A stretch of DNA of 44,721 nucleotides from Caldisericia bacterium (lineage in GTDB: Bacteria; Caldisericota; Caldisericia; UBA6126): assembly GCA_028700655.1 (NCBI GenBank), contig JAQVSG010000010.1:1-44721 (forward strand), written 5' to 3'. Under the pieces are notes generated by a model that worked only from the letters and a program-made list of their open reading frames with translations, did no database searches and had not been told where the DNA came from. A program made the position numbers and the translations under genes. Shown piece after piece: positions 8,194 to 16,603 of this stretch; the stretch's first letter is position 1; each line of letters starts with the position of its first letter.

Positions 8194-9186
8194 ATGAAAA
8201 ACACAGTCATAGAAAAACTGGATATATTGGAAGAATCCGGGAAAATTACCCACGAGCAAAGACTGCAGCTAGAAGAAAAATGGCAGAAGCGTAAAGAGAA
8301 CTCCTCTGCAGTTTCTTCCATGGAAGAAACTGCCACAGAAACGCACAATACCAACGAGATAGACATTGATGAAAACCAGGATGTCATTCCTGTTGGAAGC
8401 CAAAAAGAACTTGTTTGTAAGAGCATTGATGAAGATATTGAAATCATCGGAGACCCCCAGCTAAAAAATATCGAGTTGAAAAAAGGAAGAGATCTTGTCG
8501 ACATTGTTTGTTCGGAACAGAGAATCTCGATAAAAAGCAAAAATGATGTTGCACAAAGATCGTTCTTTGTCGGCCGTAAAAAACGTCGTATTCAACTACT
8601 TGTACCCAGCGTACTTGCGATAACGCTGAAATCCGTTTCGGGTGACTTGCAATTGCATAATTTACAGCAAAGTGTTGTCGCCAAATCCGTATCGGGGGAT
8701 ATCCAAGCCAATGAATTGCATGGCCTAGTGGAGCTTGAAACTATCAGTGGAGACATTGAAATCAATTCTACCACACACCTTTGCAAAGCATTCACAAAAA
8801 GTGGTGATATTGAGATATCCAATAGTGCAATTCAAGGACCCATTAAGTGTTTTTCCGGTGATATTGGGATCGTAAATGCAACCATCTCCGATGCCGAAAT
8901 TGGTACTTTTAGCGGGGATGTGGCGTTGAAAAAAGTCTCGCCCCAAGGAACCATCTATTTGAAAACATATTCTGGAGACCTACATGCCCACCTTCTTACA
9001 AACGGGGGAACCATCGCTACCAAAGATACCAATAAGTCCAGAAAATTCATCGACTATATGGGCCAGGAACAAACTTTTACCGATCAACCCGTTTCCTTTG
9101 GCAATGGTGCGGATGTAGAGTTATTGATTAAAACCAAAAGTGGTGATGAAAACATCAAATTGGAGGAAAACTTGAGCAATGTATGA
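8194..9186 (+). CDS. DUF4097 beta-helix repeat protein
   Basis: This 330-residue protein has an N-terminal helical segment (VIEKLDILEESGKITHEQR, SHOCT-like) and an acidic linker. From about residue 145 it has a series of short beta repeats built around SGD: KSVSGDLQL, KSVSGDIQA, ETISGDIEI, TKSGDIEI, KCFSGDIGI, GTFSGDVAL and KTYSGDLHA. This is the DUF4097 ('putative adhesin') right-handed beta-helix pattern. No signal peptide or membrane segment is visible, so it is probably cytosolic despite the 'adhesin' label. AAGGAG precedes ATG 8194. Function in this family is poorly known; a scaffold or membrane-stress role alongside the DUF2089 partner is inference. Confidence 0.8.
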   Translation: MKNTVIEKLDILEESGKITHEQRLQLEEKWQKRKENSSAVSSMEETATETHNTNEIDIDENQDVIPVGSQKELVCKSIDEDIEIIGDPQLKNIELKKGRDLVDIVCSEQRISIKSKNDVAQRSFFVGRKKRRIQLLVPSVLAITLKSVSGDLQLHNLQQSVVAKSVSGDIQANELHGLVELETISGDIEINSTTHLCKAFTKSGDIEISNSAIQGPIKCFSGDIGIVNATISDAEIGTFSGDVALKKVSPQGTIYLKTYSGDLHAHLLTNGGTIATKDTNKSRKFIDYMGQEQTFTDQPVSFGNGADVELLIKTKSGDENIKLEENLSNV

Positions 9187-9216
9187 ACACCTATCACGAA
9201 TAGTACCAGTAAACAA

Positions 9217-9256
9217 AACGAGAAAGAGAACTTCCAATGAACTTCTCTTTCTCGTT
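9217..9256. terminator. Bidirectional hairpin between convergent genes
   Basis: AACGAGAAAGAGAA and its exact complement TTCTCTTTCTCGTT form a 14-bp stem around a short loop. An A-rich flank on the left and a T-rich flank on the right allow it to act on both strands. It lies between the DUF4097 gene (plus) and the thioredoxin-like gene (minus). Confidence 0.75.
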
Positions 9257-9295
9257 CTTCTTTATGTGCCCGGCATTGCAGGATAATTTAATTCA

Positions 9296-9901
9296 CTATT
9301 CTGTAGTGTATAGAGATTTCAGTTTGTCGATAAAATCTCCTAATTGTTCTACTGACCATCCTGTATCACTATCTATTACAGATCCTTTGCTATCCATAAA
9401 CAGCATAGACGGATATGCAACGATTTCATAGGTGTCCTTAAATATGTTTTCTTGGTCGTAGAAAATAGTATACTTGAGTTCTTTTTCATTCACGGAATCA
9501 AAATCTACTTCAACACCGTATTGCTCTCTATGCTGCACAATAATTTCGTTGAATGTTTTTTTCTCCATGGAACCAAGCACTAACGAGAAAGCAACATGAT
9601 ATTTTTGTGCCTCAAATTGCAAGGAATTATAGTACTCTAACAAATAATCTGAACAAGTGATATCTTTGACAAGGTACTCCTGCATTGGGCACCATATAAA
9701 AACAAAACCTGCAAAATCTTCTGAAAAATCTAGATTCTGTTCATTGATTTGCTTTATCTGTTGCGTTGCTTCAGTGAATGTGGCTTTTGTTTGATGGGGT
9801 GTGGTATTGCTGCTATTGGTAGTGTTGCCTTGTAGACTGCAACTTGTCATGGAAATTGCAATGAATGAAATCAAAACAACTTTCATAAATACATGTTTCA
9901 T
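9296..9901 (-). CDS. Thioredoxin-fold-like lipoprotein
   Basis: This 201-residue protein has a lipoprotein signal (hydrophobic core then ISMTSC as lipobox) and a Thr/Ser/Asn-rich linker. It then has a thioredoxin-like fold: a strand ending in GFVFIWCPMQEYL, and later VAYPSMLFMDSKG, which resembles the cis-proline loop. The usual CxxC is replaced by WCPMQ, so the resolving cysteine is absent. Another cysteine (DITCSDY) lies 17 residues on. It may therefore not be a classical disulfide reductase; peroxiredoxin-like or structural roles are possible. AGGAGG precedes ATG 9901. It lies downstream of the frameshifted membrane protein and the lipoprotein peptidase, probably in one operon. Confidence 0.65.
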   Translation of the reverse strand: MKHVFMKVVLISFIAISMTSCSLQGNTTNSSNTTPHQTKATFTEATQQIKQINEQNLDFSEDFAGFVFIWCPMQEYLVKDITCSDYLLEYYNSLQFEAQKYHVAFSLVLGSMEKKTFNEIIVQHREQYGVEVDFDSVNEKELKYTIFYDQENIFKDTYEIVAYPSMLFMDSKGSVIDSDTGWSVEQLGDFIDKLKSLYTTE

Positions 9902-9917
9902 TTTGTCCTCCTTGGTA

Positions 9918-10707
9918 TCAATCTAATGAAGCATTCACTATATGATTTTCGACATCAAGATTCACTGCCAAATTGGTACAAACACTGATCAACATTAATT
10001 CTTCTTCTCGTCCTGATCTAGCATGTAAATCCTGCTTGTACAATTCAGTATACTCATATTTTTGGTCATCGTAAGAATAGCTGTAAAAGATAGACAACCC
10101 CCCATATACTAACCCCTATTAGAATTATGAATACAGAAACTGCCTTTATGTTTATGGGGGATGGATTTGTTTCCTCTTGGGATTTTTCTAGGATCCGTTT
10201 GTAGAATTCCGACAACTTTCTTTGATTTCTTCGGCTTTTATGATAACACCATATCCATGTTTCTACTTCTTTTTGGACAGTAATTTCTTCCTTCCATTCT
10301 TCAATCCATACCACATATTTTCCCTCTCTGTGTTCTGGATACACAGTAGTGGTAAGATTAAGATCCCGAGAGGTTTCTTGCAAAAGGTGTTTAAAATCGC
10401 CATTGAATAAGAAGATATGCCATGTTTTGTATTCTTTGACCAAAGCAATGCCCGTACATAAAAGATAAATCAATATCAAGCCACAGAGAAATACGGTGAG
10501 ACAACTAGGACCATAAATGTCCGGAACCCCTATGGCAAAAAGTAATACGAGTGCACTAAAGATACAATGCAAAGGCGCGAAAAAACCATGAATGACAATA
10601 GGTTTGCGCTTGAGATAAACAAGTAGCAGAAAGATTGCTTCAAGAAAAAGTACCGCGATCATCAGTAGCACAAGTAAATTGCCCAGCATGGCATCAGTAT
10701 ACATCAT
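9918..10707 (-). CDS. Membrane protein, apparent frameshift at G6 tract
   Basis: As given, the frame 10707-10066 encodes 213 residues: hydrophobic segments at about 10-35, 45-65 and 68-88, a soluble domain (HIFLFNGDFKHLL to SRRNQRKLSEFYKRI), and a last membrane helix at about 187-212. On the minus strand a GGGGGG run (10098-10103) sits inside that last helix. Shifting frame there gives an uninterrupted protein-like tail (IFYSYSYDDQKYEY to ENHIVNASLD) ending at 9918, exactly 16 nt before the next gene and its ribosome binding site. The intended product is probably about 260 residues with a hydrophilic tail after the last helix. A sequencing error, mutation or slippage are all possible. AGGAGG precedes the ATG pair at 10707. 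I do not recognise the family. Confidence 0.6.
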
Positions 10708-10714
10708 TTACCTC

Positions 10715-12421
10715 CTAGTATTGCCCAGCAGGCTTCAGATAGACTGAAAACTGGCAATCGTTTTGAATGGAATCGTTCAACCCCACAACGAAAACTAGAT
10801 ACTGGGTTCCTTTTTTTGTAGACTGAGGAAAATTTTTGAGTACAACATCAGGATTTCCTTGTAGAAGATCATACTTGTTTCCTTGCATGGCAATGACTGC
10901 AACAGAAACATCGCCTTCTACGAATACAACAGGATTCCATCCTTCTTGGGCATTTTGATCCTGTTTTTCATCCCATGTTAAGGCAACAATTCTTGCACCA
11001 AATGGAGGGATTGTAAGGGTTGTGGCTCCAAGCAACGGGGTTTCCCTGTTGGCCAATAGTTGGCTATATTCTTCTTGGCTTGGCAGGGATAAGCGCAACG
11101 TTTTGCCAATCGACCTGAAATCTTTGTTGTTTGCGACCAATTCTATGTATAAATCATGGGGGCTGTAATTGTTTGCTACTCTTCCTAGAAGCACTTTTTC
11201 ATAAAAATCGCTGGCCCAATTGGCTGGATTCCCCCCAAAGGAACTATAAAAAGCATGTTCCCAATCTCCGTTTTTTCCTCCGTATTGATAGGCTTTTACA
11301 ATAAAGTCGTCCGACTGTTTATGAGCAATATACTCTATTAATGGCATTCTTGCATACCCCTGACTAGTTGAATCAATAACGGGATAGACTCCATCAAAAA
11401 GGAGAAACCAGTGCGTAGAGGTTGCATTGGGAAGCTTTCGATTGAGGGTCCATTCATAATAGGACGCAGTTGCTTCATCGAACCAGACACAAGCAGTGCT
11501 GGGGGTTGTATAATTGCTTTGCACAAAATGAAAAAACTCGTGGATGAGGATTGGTTTGACGATATCTGTTTGATACCCATTTTGAAACAGGTCAATGTGC
11601 AGATAGATTGCACCGAAATTGGTTGAATAGGGAAGGGACTTGTCTATGCTAGTGAATTCATTTCTTTGCATGTAGTAGCCATCTGTATCTAAGCTTTGGA
11701 TATAGATGTCAAAAGGCCAGAGCGATCGTTTGGAATAACGATATCCTTTTTGGATAAAGATCTGATAAACGGATTCCAAGTCTTCCATAAAAGTCTGTCG
11801 ATCAGAAGGATTCAATAGAAAGCTTTCGCCAGATTTTTGGATCGAAGGTAGATACACGCGAAAAAGGCCATCATTTTTACTTTCAACTGTATGCTGAAAC
11901 AAGCCTACATACAGTTGAGTTTGGTTTTTTTGATGAGGAAGATTCGATTCGGAAGCAAGCCGCCGGATGATGGTTTGTTTTCGATAATGAGCAGGGATAA
12001 AAGAAGCACTGACAGTTTCATCTTGTACAAGTGCCTCCATATATTGATATAAAACAATGCTTTCGTCCTCACCTGGAGATTCCATTCCAACGCCGAATGA
12101 AATAGTTCCTACAGGGGGATCTAGCAGTCCATTTCTGGAAAGGATCATCTGTACATCTATGGGTTCATCCCAATAGTCTTCGCCTAGTTCAATCCGGTAC
12201 AAATCAGAAATCAGACCATCGGCTTGGAAGATGTTGGACACATTCGTTAATGTGATTTGCTGGCTATCGATTGCGTTTTTATTTTGAAAAGAAATCTCGA
12301 TTGCATCCATCGATACACGATTGTCTTGAATTGTTACCGCTTTTTGATCTTTTCTAGAGCACCCCGTAAGAAGCAATGAAGCAACCAATGCTATACGAAG
12401 AATTTTCAAATATACTTTCAT
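10715..12421 (-). CDS. Lipoprotein, gluzincin-like zinc metallopeptidase
   Basis: This 568-residue protein begins with a lipoprotein signal (LVASLLLTGC). In the middle it has the zinc motif ILIHEFFHFVQ (HExxH), followed about 25 residues later by WFDEATASYYEW, whose Glu fits the third zinc ligand of gluzincins. The N-terminal third looks beta-rich with no recognised domain. The C-terminal 130 residues (LTIPPFGARIVALTW to FSVYLKPAGQY) resemble a beta-sandwich. It is probably anchored outside the cytoplasmic membrane. The next gene starts 7 nt downstream and shares its ribosome binding site with this stop region. Substrate is unknown. The peptidase reading is good on motif grounds, but the family is not identified. 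Confidence 0.7.
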   Translation of the reverse strand: MKVYLKILRIALVASLLLTGCSRKDQKAVTIQDNRVSMDAIEISFQNKNAIDSQQITLTNVSNIFQADGLISDLYRIELGEDYWDEPIDVQMILSRNGLLDPPVGTISFGVGMESPGEDESIVLYQYMEALVQDETVSASFIPAHYRKQTIIRRLASESNLPHQKNQTQLYVGLFQHTVESKNDGLFRVYLPSIQKSGESFLLNPSDRQTFMEDLESVYQIFIQKGYRYSKRSLWPFDIYIQSLDTDGYYMQRNEFTSIDKSLPYSTNFGAIYLHIDLFQNGYQTDIVKPILIHEFFHFVQSNYTTPSTACVWFDEATASYYEWTLNRKLPNATSTHWFLLFDGVYPVIDSTSQGYARMPLIEYIAHKQSDDFIVKAYQYGGKNGDWEHAFYSSFGGNPANWASDFYEKVLLGRVANNYSPHDLYIELVANNKDFRSIGKTLRLSLPSQEEYSQLLANRETPLLGATTLTIPPFGARIVALTWDEKQDQNAQEGWNPVVFVEGDVSVAVIAMQGNKYDLLQGNPDVVLKNFPQSTKKGTQYLVFVVGLNDSIQNDCQFSVYLKPAGQY

Positions 12422-12553
12422 AGCACCATTCCTTTCAAAATGCAGGTACCCTTATTATATGACAAGAGAGAGCTTTGTGGAGGTGTTTGCATTGAAAAAT
12501 AACCATGCTGTAAAAAACAGAAACACGGACAAAGTTGGTTGAAATAGATGAAA

Positions 12554-12629
12554 TGGTGGAGCAGGGGGGAATCGAACCCCCGACCTCGTACTTGCGAAGC
12601 ACGTGTTCTCCCAATTGAACTACTGCCCC
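12554..12629 (-). tRNA. tRNA-Ala (anticodon CGC)
   Basis: On the minus strand the 76 nt fold as a complete cloverleaf. The acceptor stem is GGGGCAG/CTGCTCC, the D arm GTTC/GAAC, and the anticodon stem CGTGC/GTACG around TTCGCAA (anticodon CGC, reading GCG). The T arm is GGGGG-TTCGATT-CCCCC. The third acceptor pair is G-U, the alanine identity element G3-U70. The discriminator is A and the CCA end is encoded. Confidence 0.95.
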
Positions 12630-12640
12630 AAACCAAGAGT

Positions 12641-12668
12641 ATTTTAGCAGGAAAAGATGGTTTTTCAA
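12641..12668 (-). promoter_or_regulatory. Promoter of tRNA-Ala
   Basis: On the minus strand TTGAAA (12668-12663) and TAAAAT (12646-12641) are 16 bp apart, with the -10 box ending 11 nt before the tRNA. It sits between the upstream terminator and the tRNA, so the tRNA is probably transcribed on its own. Confidence 0.65.
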
Positions 12669-12686
12669 AAAAAAAAGGATTTGTGT

Positions 12687-12736
12687 AAAAAAAAAGTGGT
12701 TGACTGCTATCGTTGATGATAGCAATCAACCACTTT
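12687..12736 (-). terminator. Terminator after the DUF805 gene
   Basis: GTGGTTGACTGCTATC and GATAGCAATCAACCAC form a 16-bp stem with one mismatch around a 6-nt loop (12696-12733). On the minus strand it is followed by a run of nine T. It ends transcription of the DUF805 gene ahead of the tRNA promoter. Confidence 0.9.
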
Positions 12737-12748
12737 CATAAAATAATG

Positions 12749-13108
12749 CTAGTTCGTTTCTACCTTCGGATTTGGACCGTATTCGTTGTCGCCTGGTTTG
12801 CTGTCTTGTACAAAGAAAACAAGAAGAACAATCCAGCCAATAATGGGAAGGAGCGCCCAAAGCCAGTTCCAGCCACTTCGTCCTGTGTCATGTAATCGTC
12901 GAACCATAACAGCAAGGCCCGGAATGAGGATGATTAAGCTAAAAATGGGATACCAGATAGAGTACATTTGTCCGTTTACTTTAGGTGGGATGGAGTTTAA
13001 AACTGCACCAATGATTGCGTTAATCAAGACAAAGGTCCAATACTCACTGCGTCGAGCTCTTCCAGTAAAAACCGCAAACTTTTTCCAGGGAGCGAGATAC
13101 CATTTCAT
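12749..13108 (-). CDS. DUF805 family membrane protein
   Basis: This 119-residue protein matches DUF805 throughout. It has an FTGRARRSEYW start motif, a central RRLHDTGRSGWNW motif and the terminal GDNEYGPNP. Three or more hydrophobic segments are visible. The family is a small inner-membrane protein found widely in bacteria, with no established activity. AAAGGAG lies before ATG 13108. A perfect 7-bp inverted repeat (AGCTGAT/ATCAGCT, 13139-13156) lies in the leader just upstream and could be an operator. The gene is monocistronic, closed by the strong terminator at 12687-12736. Confidence 0.9.
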   Translation of the reverse strand: MKWYLAPWKKFAVFTGRARRSEYWTFVLINAIIGAVLNSIPPKVNGQMYSIWYPIFSLIILIPGLAVMVRRLHDTGRSGWNWLWALLPIIGWIVLLVFFVQDSKPGDNEYGPNPKVETN

Positions 13109-13255
13109 AAAAAACTCCTTTCTAAAATACCGTCAGCTAGCTGATACGAATCAGCTGAAATAAAAAAAATGAAAAAAAAGTTACAATTCAACTATACATG
13201 ATTTGGTACATTTGGGAATATTCCAACAGTTTTTTCTAAAAGGAAAGTTGATTTT

Positions 13256-13280
13256 GGAAAAACTCTGCTTTTTCGCAGAA
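13256..13280 (-). terminator. Terminator after the second histidine kinase
   Basis: On the minus strand TCTGC-GAAAAA-GCAGA is followed by GTTTTTCC, a short but plausible intrinsic terminator just after the kinase stop. Confidence 0.6.
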
Positions 13281-13284
13281 AGCT

Positions 13285-15264
13285 CTAGATCTCTTCAGAA
13301 AAATTATATTTGTAGGGCAACTCAATATGGAATATACTGCCTTTCCCATATTCAGAAGTAGCCCATAGGTCTCCGCGATGGAGCTGAATAATTTTCTTGG
13401 ACAATGCTAAATTCATGCCAGAAGAATAGCGGCTTGCAAAGTTTTCTGAACAATTTTTCATGGAGGTGGAATGAAATAAATCGTTTATCTCGTAGGGGTG
13501 AAGTCCAATGCCCGTATCAATAACTTGAATCCGGAGTTTGTCCTTCTTTTCTATTCGATCCACCCGAAGCTCAACAGACCCTTTGCTGGTATACTTCATA
13601 GCATTCCCAATCAGAGTGAATAAAACCTTTTGGAAATACTTCTTGTCCACCTGTACAATTAGGGGTGAAGAAGGAACATCGGTATGGATCGTAATACCTT
13701 TTTCCAATGCCAAAGAGGAGAAGAAATGCGCTGTTTCTTTCAATATTTCTGTAATATCATGATTTTGAAGAGTGAGACAGAAGGAAGAATCGTGAACTTT
13801 TTGGAAATCTAGAATATTGTATACAAACATCGAAAGACGATCAATGTTCCTTGTACTAATAGAGAGAAGTTCTTTTTGTTTGTCGTTCACTATTCCTACC
13901 GACGAATCGTTCAAAAGATGAATGCTGCTCTGAATGGCCGTTAACGGGGTTCGCATCTCATGAGATACGGTATTTATAAAAGAGCTTTTTAAAGTTTCAA
14001 TCTCGATCTGTTTTGTGATATCTCGAAGAATCGCACCGTACATACGTTCTTTTTGAAGCAGTATAGGAAAAAAAGAAATCTCGTATACATTGCTTTGATA
14101 CGGTCCATTCTCCACCTTCATTTTGATTAAAACTTGTGGATTGTCTTCCTCCATATTTTGGTATTTTTGGATCCATTGTTTGTATGCGTTTATTTTTTTT
14201 GGTGTTTGGTTAGCAATAGGATGCATTTTCCCCAGCATTTCCCAAAAAAACAGACTCTTACTATCGCCAGAGAAGTTTTGTAACAAATTTTTCTGAACTT
14301 GATTGCATAAAACAATTCGATGGGTAGCATCCATAATCACAATCCCATCAGTAGATTGGTTGATGGTCTCTCGCAAGATCTCTTCATTGGATTTCAGTTT
14401 ATTGACTTCAACAATACGTGACAAGGTGCTTCCTATCAAATAAATGATGCTGGTAAGTGTCTTTTGTATCTCTTCGGGAAACTGATCGTGCGTTTTGGAG
14501 GCAATATTGAGAGACCCAATCTTTAGTCCCATATATTCAATGGGCAGGATAGCAATTGCCTTGATGTTCTCGTCTTTATATCGATCGTAGCCAACGATCA
14601 ATCGGTCTGTTGCATGACCAAAAAAAGGACTTTTCATACCATTTAGTTTCTCACCCTCCGGAGAAGAAAAAGCTAGAGACTGAACATGGGCAATGAATGT
14701 AGAAGAGAATCCCAAACTAGATTGCAATTCAAATTTCTGATTCTCAACATCGCATAAATAGATTCCGCAGGCATCAATAAACGGGAGAGCAATAGTACAT
14801 TTAACAACTTCGTCACAAACTTGCTTTTCGTCATTGAGGGATGAAACATGGGTTCCTAAATGATTTTGAATTTTTAACGCTTTTGTGTTCATTATAGCTT
14901 GAGTAGTATCCTGGAACACGGCTACCACAATTCGGTTTCTTGGTGCATATAAATGAACTTGGAAATAGCGTTCGGTTGCTTTTTCGTGAAAATGATACGA
15001 TTGAGGTGATTGCGTATGCTGTACTTGTAACAACTTCTCAAAACTTGGTGTTACAGGATATTTCTGGAGATCGTTTTGGCATTTGCCCACATAGGAAGGA
15101 TGCTGAATCTTGAAAATTCTTTGAAAGGAACGGTTTACTTCGATACAGGTGAAATCAATGGGTTGCTTGTTCTCGTCAAAGACCAGCTGAAAAATGGCAA
15201 TGCTATTGAATGCATTTTTAAAAATCTCATAAAAACCCTCTTTGTAGCACTCTTCAACTTTCAT
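13285..15264 (-). CDS. Cytosolic PAS-GAF-PAS sensor histidine kinase
   Basis: This 659-residue kinase lacks transmembrane segments. The N-terminal region (SIAIFQLVFDENKQPIDFTC to VNRSFQRIF) is PAS-like. A GAF domain follows at about 145-285 (DACGIYLCDVENQKFEL to LKIGSLNIASK), then a PAS domain (INQSTDGIVIMDATHRIVLCN). HisKA has SHEMRTPL, the N box is LIGNAMKYTS and G1 is DTGIGL. The G2 box reads SSGMNLAL where GLGL is normal, so one conserved glycine is an asparagine, which may weaken ATP-lid function. GGAGAGGACTC precedes ATG 15264, and an inverted repeat TACTTT-CGT-AAAGTA (15287-15301) sits in the leader. There is no adjacent response regulator. Confidence 0.88.
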   Translation of the reverse strand: MKVEECYKEGFYEIFKNAFNSIAIFQLVFDENKQPIDFTCIEVNRSFQRIFKIQHPSYVGKCQNDLQKYPVTPSFEKLLQVQHTQSPQSYHFHEKATERYFQVHLYAPRNRIVVAVFQDTTQAIMNTKALKIQNHLGTHVSSLNDEKQVCDEVVKCTIALPFIDACGIYLCDVENQKFELQSSLGFSSTFIAHVQSLAFSSPEGEKLNGMKSPFFGHATDRLIVGYDRYKDENIKAIAILPIEYMGLKIGSLNIASKTHDQFPEEIQKTLTSIIYLIGSTLSRIVEVNKLKSNEEILRETINQSTDGIVIMDATHRIVLCNQVQKNLLQNFSGDSKSLFFWEMLGKMHPIANQTPKKINAYKQWIQKYQNMEEDNPQVLIKMKVENGPYQSNVYEISFFPILLQKERMYGAILRDITKQIEIETLKSSFINTVSHEMRTPLTAIQSSIHLLNDSSVGIVNDKQKELLSISTRNIDRLSMFVYNILDFQKVHDSSFCLTLQNHDITEILKETAHFFSSLALEKGITIHTDVPSSPLIVQVDKKYFQKVLFTLIGNAMKYTSKGSVELRVDRIEKKDKLRIQVIDTGIGLHPYEINDLFHSTSMKNCSENFASRYSSGMNLALSKKIIQLHRGDLWATSEYGKGSIFHIELPYKYNFSEEI

Positions 15265-15301
15265 GAGTCCTCTCCGTTCAAACGCATACTTTCGTAAAGT
15301 A

Positions 15302-15575
15302 CTATTCTATTGTACGGTTTTTTTTTCTAAATACACGCTTTTCGCAAGTAAAAGATTGTTCTCGTCCATCCTGTCTCTATGTCGTAAAAGAGACTACAAG
15401 ATCCACTTTTTCTGTATTGCTCGCGTGCTTGTTAAAAAATGCCTACAGCAAAAAGGAGTAAAACTACAATGCTATCTCACCGACACGGCGATGAAAAGGC
15501 CCAAAAATGTAGAGGTGAATCACTTCAATACTATTCAAAAGATTCTCCTTATGAATTTTTCATTGAAATCCTACT
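15302..15575. other. Intergenic stretch, no supported gene
   Basis: Together with the kinase leader this makes about 311 bp between the kinase start and the ydbC stop. The plus-strand ORFs here either run antisense through ydbC or lack coding character. One plus-strand ATG at 15469 has AAGGAG upstream, but its frame continues into the antisense of ydbC. I see no clear terminator or RNA. Confidence 0.4.
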
Positions 15576-15800
15576 TCATGGAATCGTTACCTGTTCCAGT
15601 AACTTTTTCAATTCAACAACTTCTTCATCGCTCAACGTCACACCTTTGCTCATTTTATCATGCTCCGGGGACCAATCCCGGATATCATACTTAGGGGGTC
15701 GTCCACCCCACGATACTTTGTTCAGCTCTTTCTTCCACCCTTTGGCATTGGTGGAAAGAGTTCCAATGGTTTCCTCAATGGTAAATGTAAAGTCGGCCAT
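15576..15800 (-). CDS. ydbC: YdbC/PC4-like single-stranded nucleic-acid-binding protein
   Basis: This 74-residue protein closely follows the YdbC pattern: MADFTFTIEE, LSTNAKGWKKELN, VSWGGRPPKYDIRDW, SPEHDKMSKGVTL and SDEEVVELKKLL. YdbC of Lactococcus is a PC4-like dimer that binds single-stranded DNA and RNA and is suggested to affect transcription or nucleic-acid maintenance. I chose ATG 15800 over the ORF-track start because AGGAGGTATCGT precedes it and the family begins with MADF. It stands alone. The AT-rich upstream DNA has a TATAAT (15845-15850) that may be its -10 box. Confidence 0.9.
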   Translation of the reverse strand: MADFTFTIEETIGTLSTNAKGWKKELNKVSWGGRPPKYDIRDWSPEHDKMSKGVTLSDEEVVELKKLLEQVTIP

Positions 15801-15998
15801 ACGATACCTCCTATATATAGGCAAGAATTGACAGATCACATTGTATTATAAAAGAAAAAGTTCATTATAGAATCATATAGAAGCAGAGATTTGAAAAGAA
15901 TCTTTTCTTTACAGACAAATACCGATAAAATAGTTGTGTTCATTGTTCATGCTATAGAATTTTCGGTGGGTGCCTACGAGCATCAGAAAGAGGATGGT

Positions 15999-16502
15999 AT
16001 GGAAGATTCCCTTGTAGAATATGAAGAAAGACAAGCAATGAATCAGTGGTGGGTTTGGGCTCTTGTCCTTCTGACCACTTTTTTTGCTTGGTACACAGCC
16101 TATATTCAGCTTGTCAAAGGTGTGCCTGTAGGAACAAATCCTGCCTCGGATTCGGGAGTTATTATTCTTTGGATCGGGATGGGTATTTTGTTTCCATTGT
16201 TCATGGTTACAAGCGATCTACAAACGTTTATCAGTGAACAGGGAATTCGATTATCTTCTACCAATCGGTTTTTTATTCGACGATTCATTCCTTTCAGCGA
16301 CATTCAAAAAGCAGAAGCCAAGATAATAAATCCTCTTTTTGAGTATGGGGGCTGGGGGAACCGAGGCATTGGAAAACGCAAAGCCTATATTATGCACGGA
16401 AATACGGGCGTCATGCTTACGCTCAAGAATGGTGCTACTCTATTTATAGGCTCAGATTCACCCGAGGAGCTTTTATCGGTCATTCAATCCCACCTATCCT
16501 AA
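15999..16502 (+). CDS. Membrane protein with C-terminal PH-like domain, hypothetical
   Basis: The 167-residue protein begins with EYEERQAMNQWWVW and has two hydrophobic helices at about 17-35 and 49-70. A soluble domain follows, with RFFIRRFIPFSDIQKAEA, YGGWGNRGIGKRKAYIMHGNTGVMLTLKNG and LFIGSDSPEELLSVIQ. The last part resembles bacterial PH-like membrane proteins of unknown function (DUF6141-like). I chose ATG 15999 because AGAAAGAGGA is placed correctly and the extra N-terminus from 15891 has no binding site. It is the first gene of the plus-strand block. No function can be assigned. Confidence 0.65.
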   Translation: MEDSLVEYEERQAMNQWWVWALVLLTTFFAWYTAYIQLVKGVPVGTNPASDSGVIILWIGMGILFPLFMVTSDLQTFISEQGIRLSSTNRFFIRRFIPFSDIQKAEAKIINPLFEYGGWGNRGIGKRKAYIMHGNTGVMLTLKNGATLFIGSDSPEELLSVIQSHLS

Positions 16503-16603
16503 GGTCACCGCATTCTCTCTCCATTTTTTAGAAATATGGTACAATACTAGTAGGTAATTCTATTTTGAGTATTTCGTTAATCGATAAAGATATGGAGTTG
16601 ATT

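Noticed and set aside
12418-12729. Minus-strand ORFs across the tRNA region
   Set aside because: They translate through the tRNA-Ala cloverleaf and its promoter, so they are chance frames.
15439-15831. Plus-strand ORF of 130 codons, with an internal ATG at 15469 preceded by AAGGAG
   Set aside because: Most of it is antisense to the well-supported ydbC gene and the translation has no recognisable pattern.
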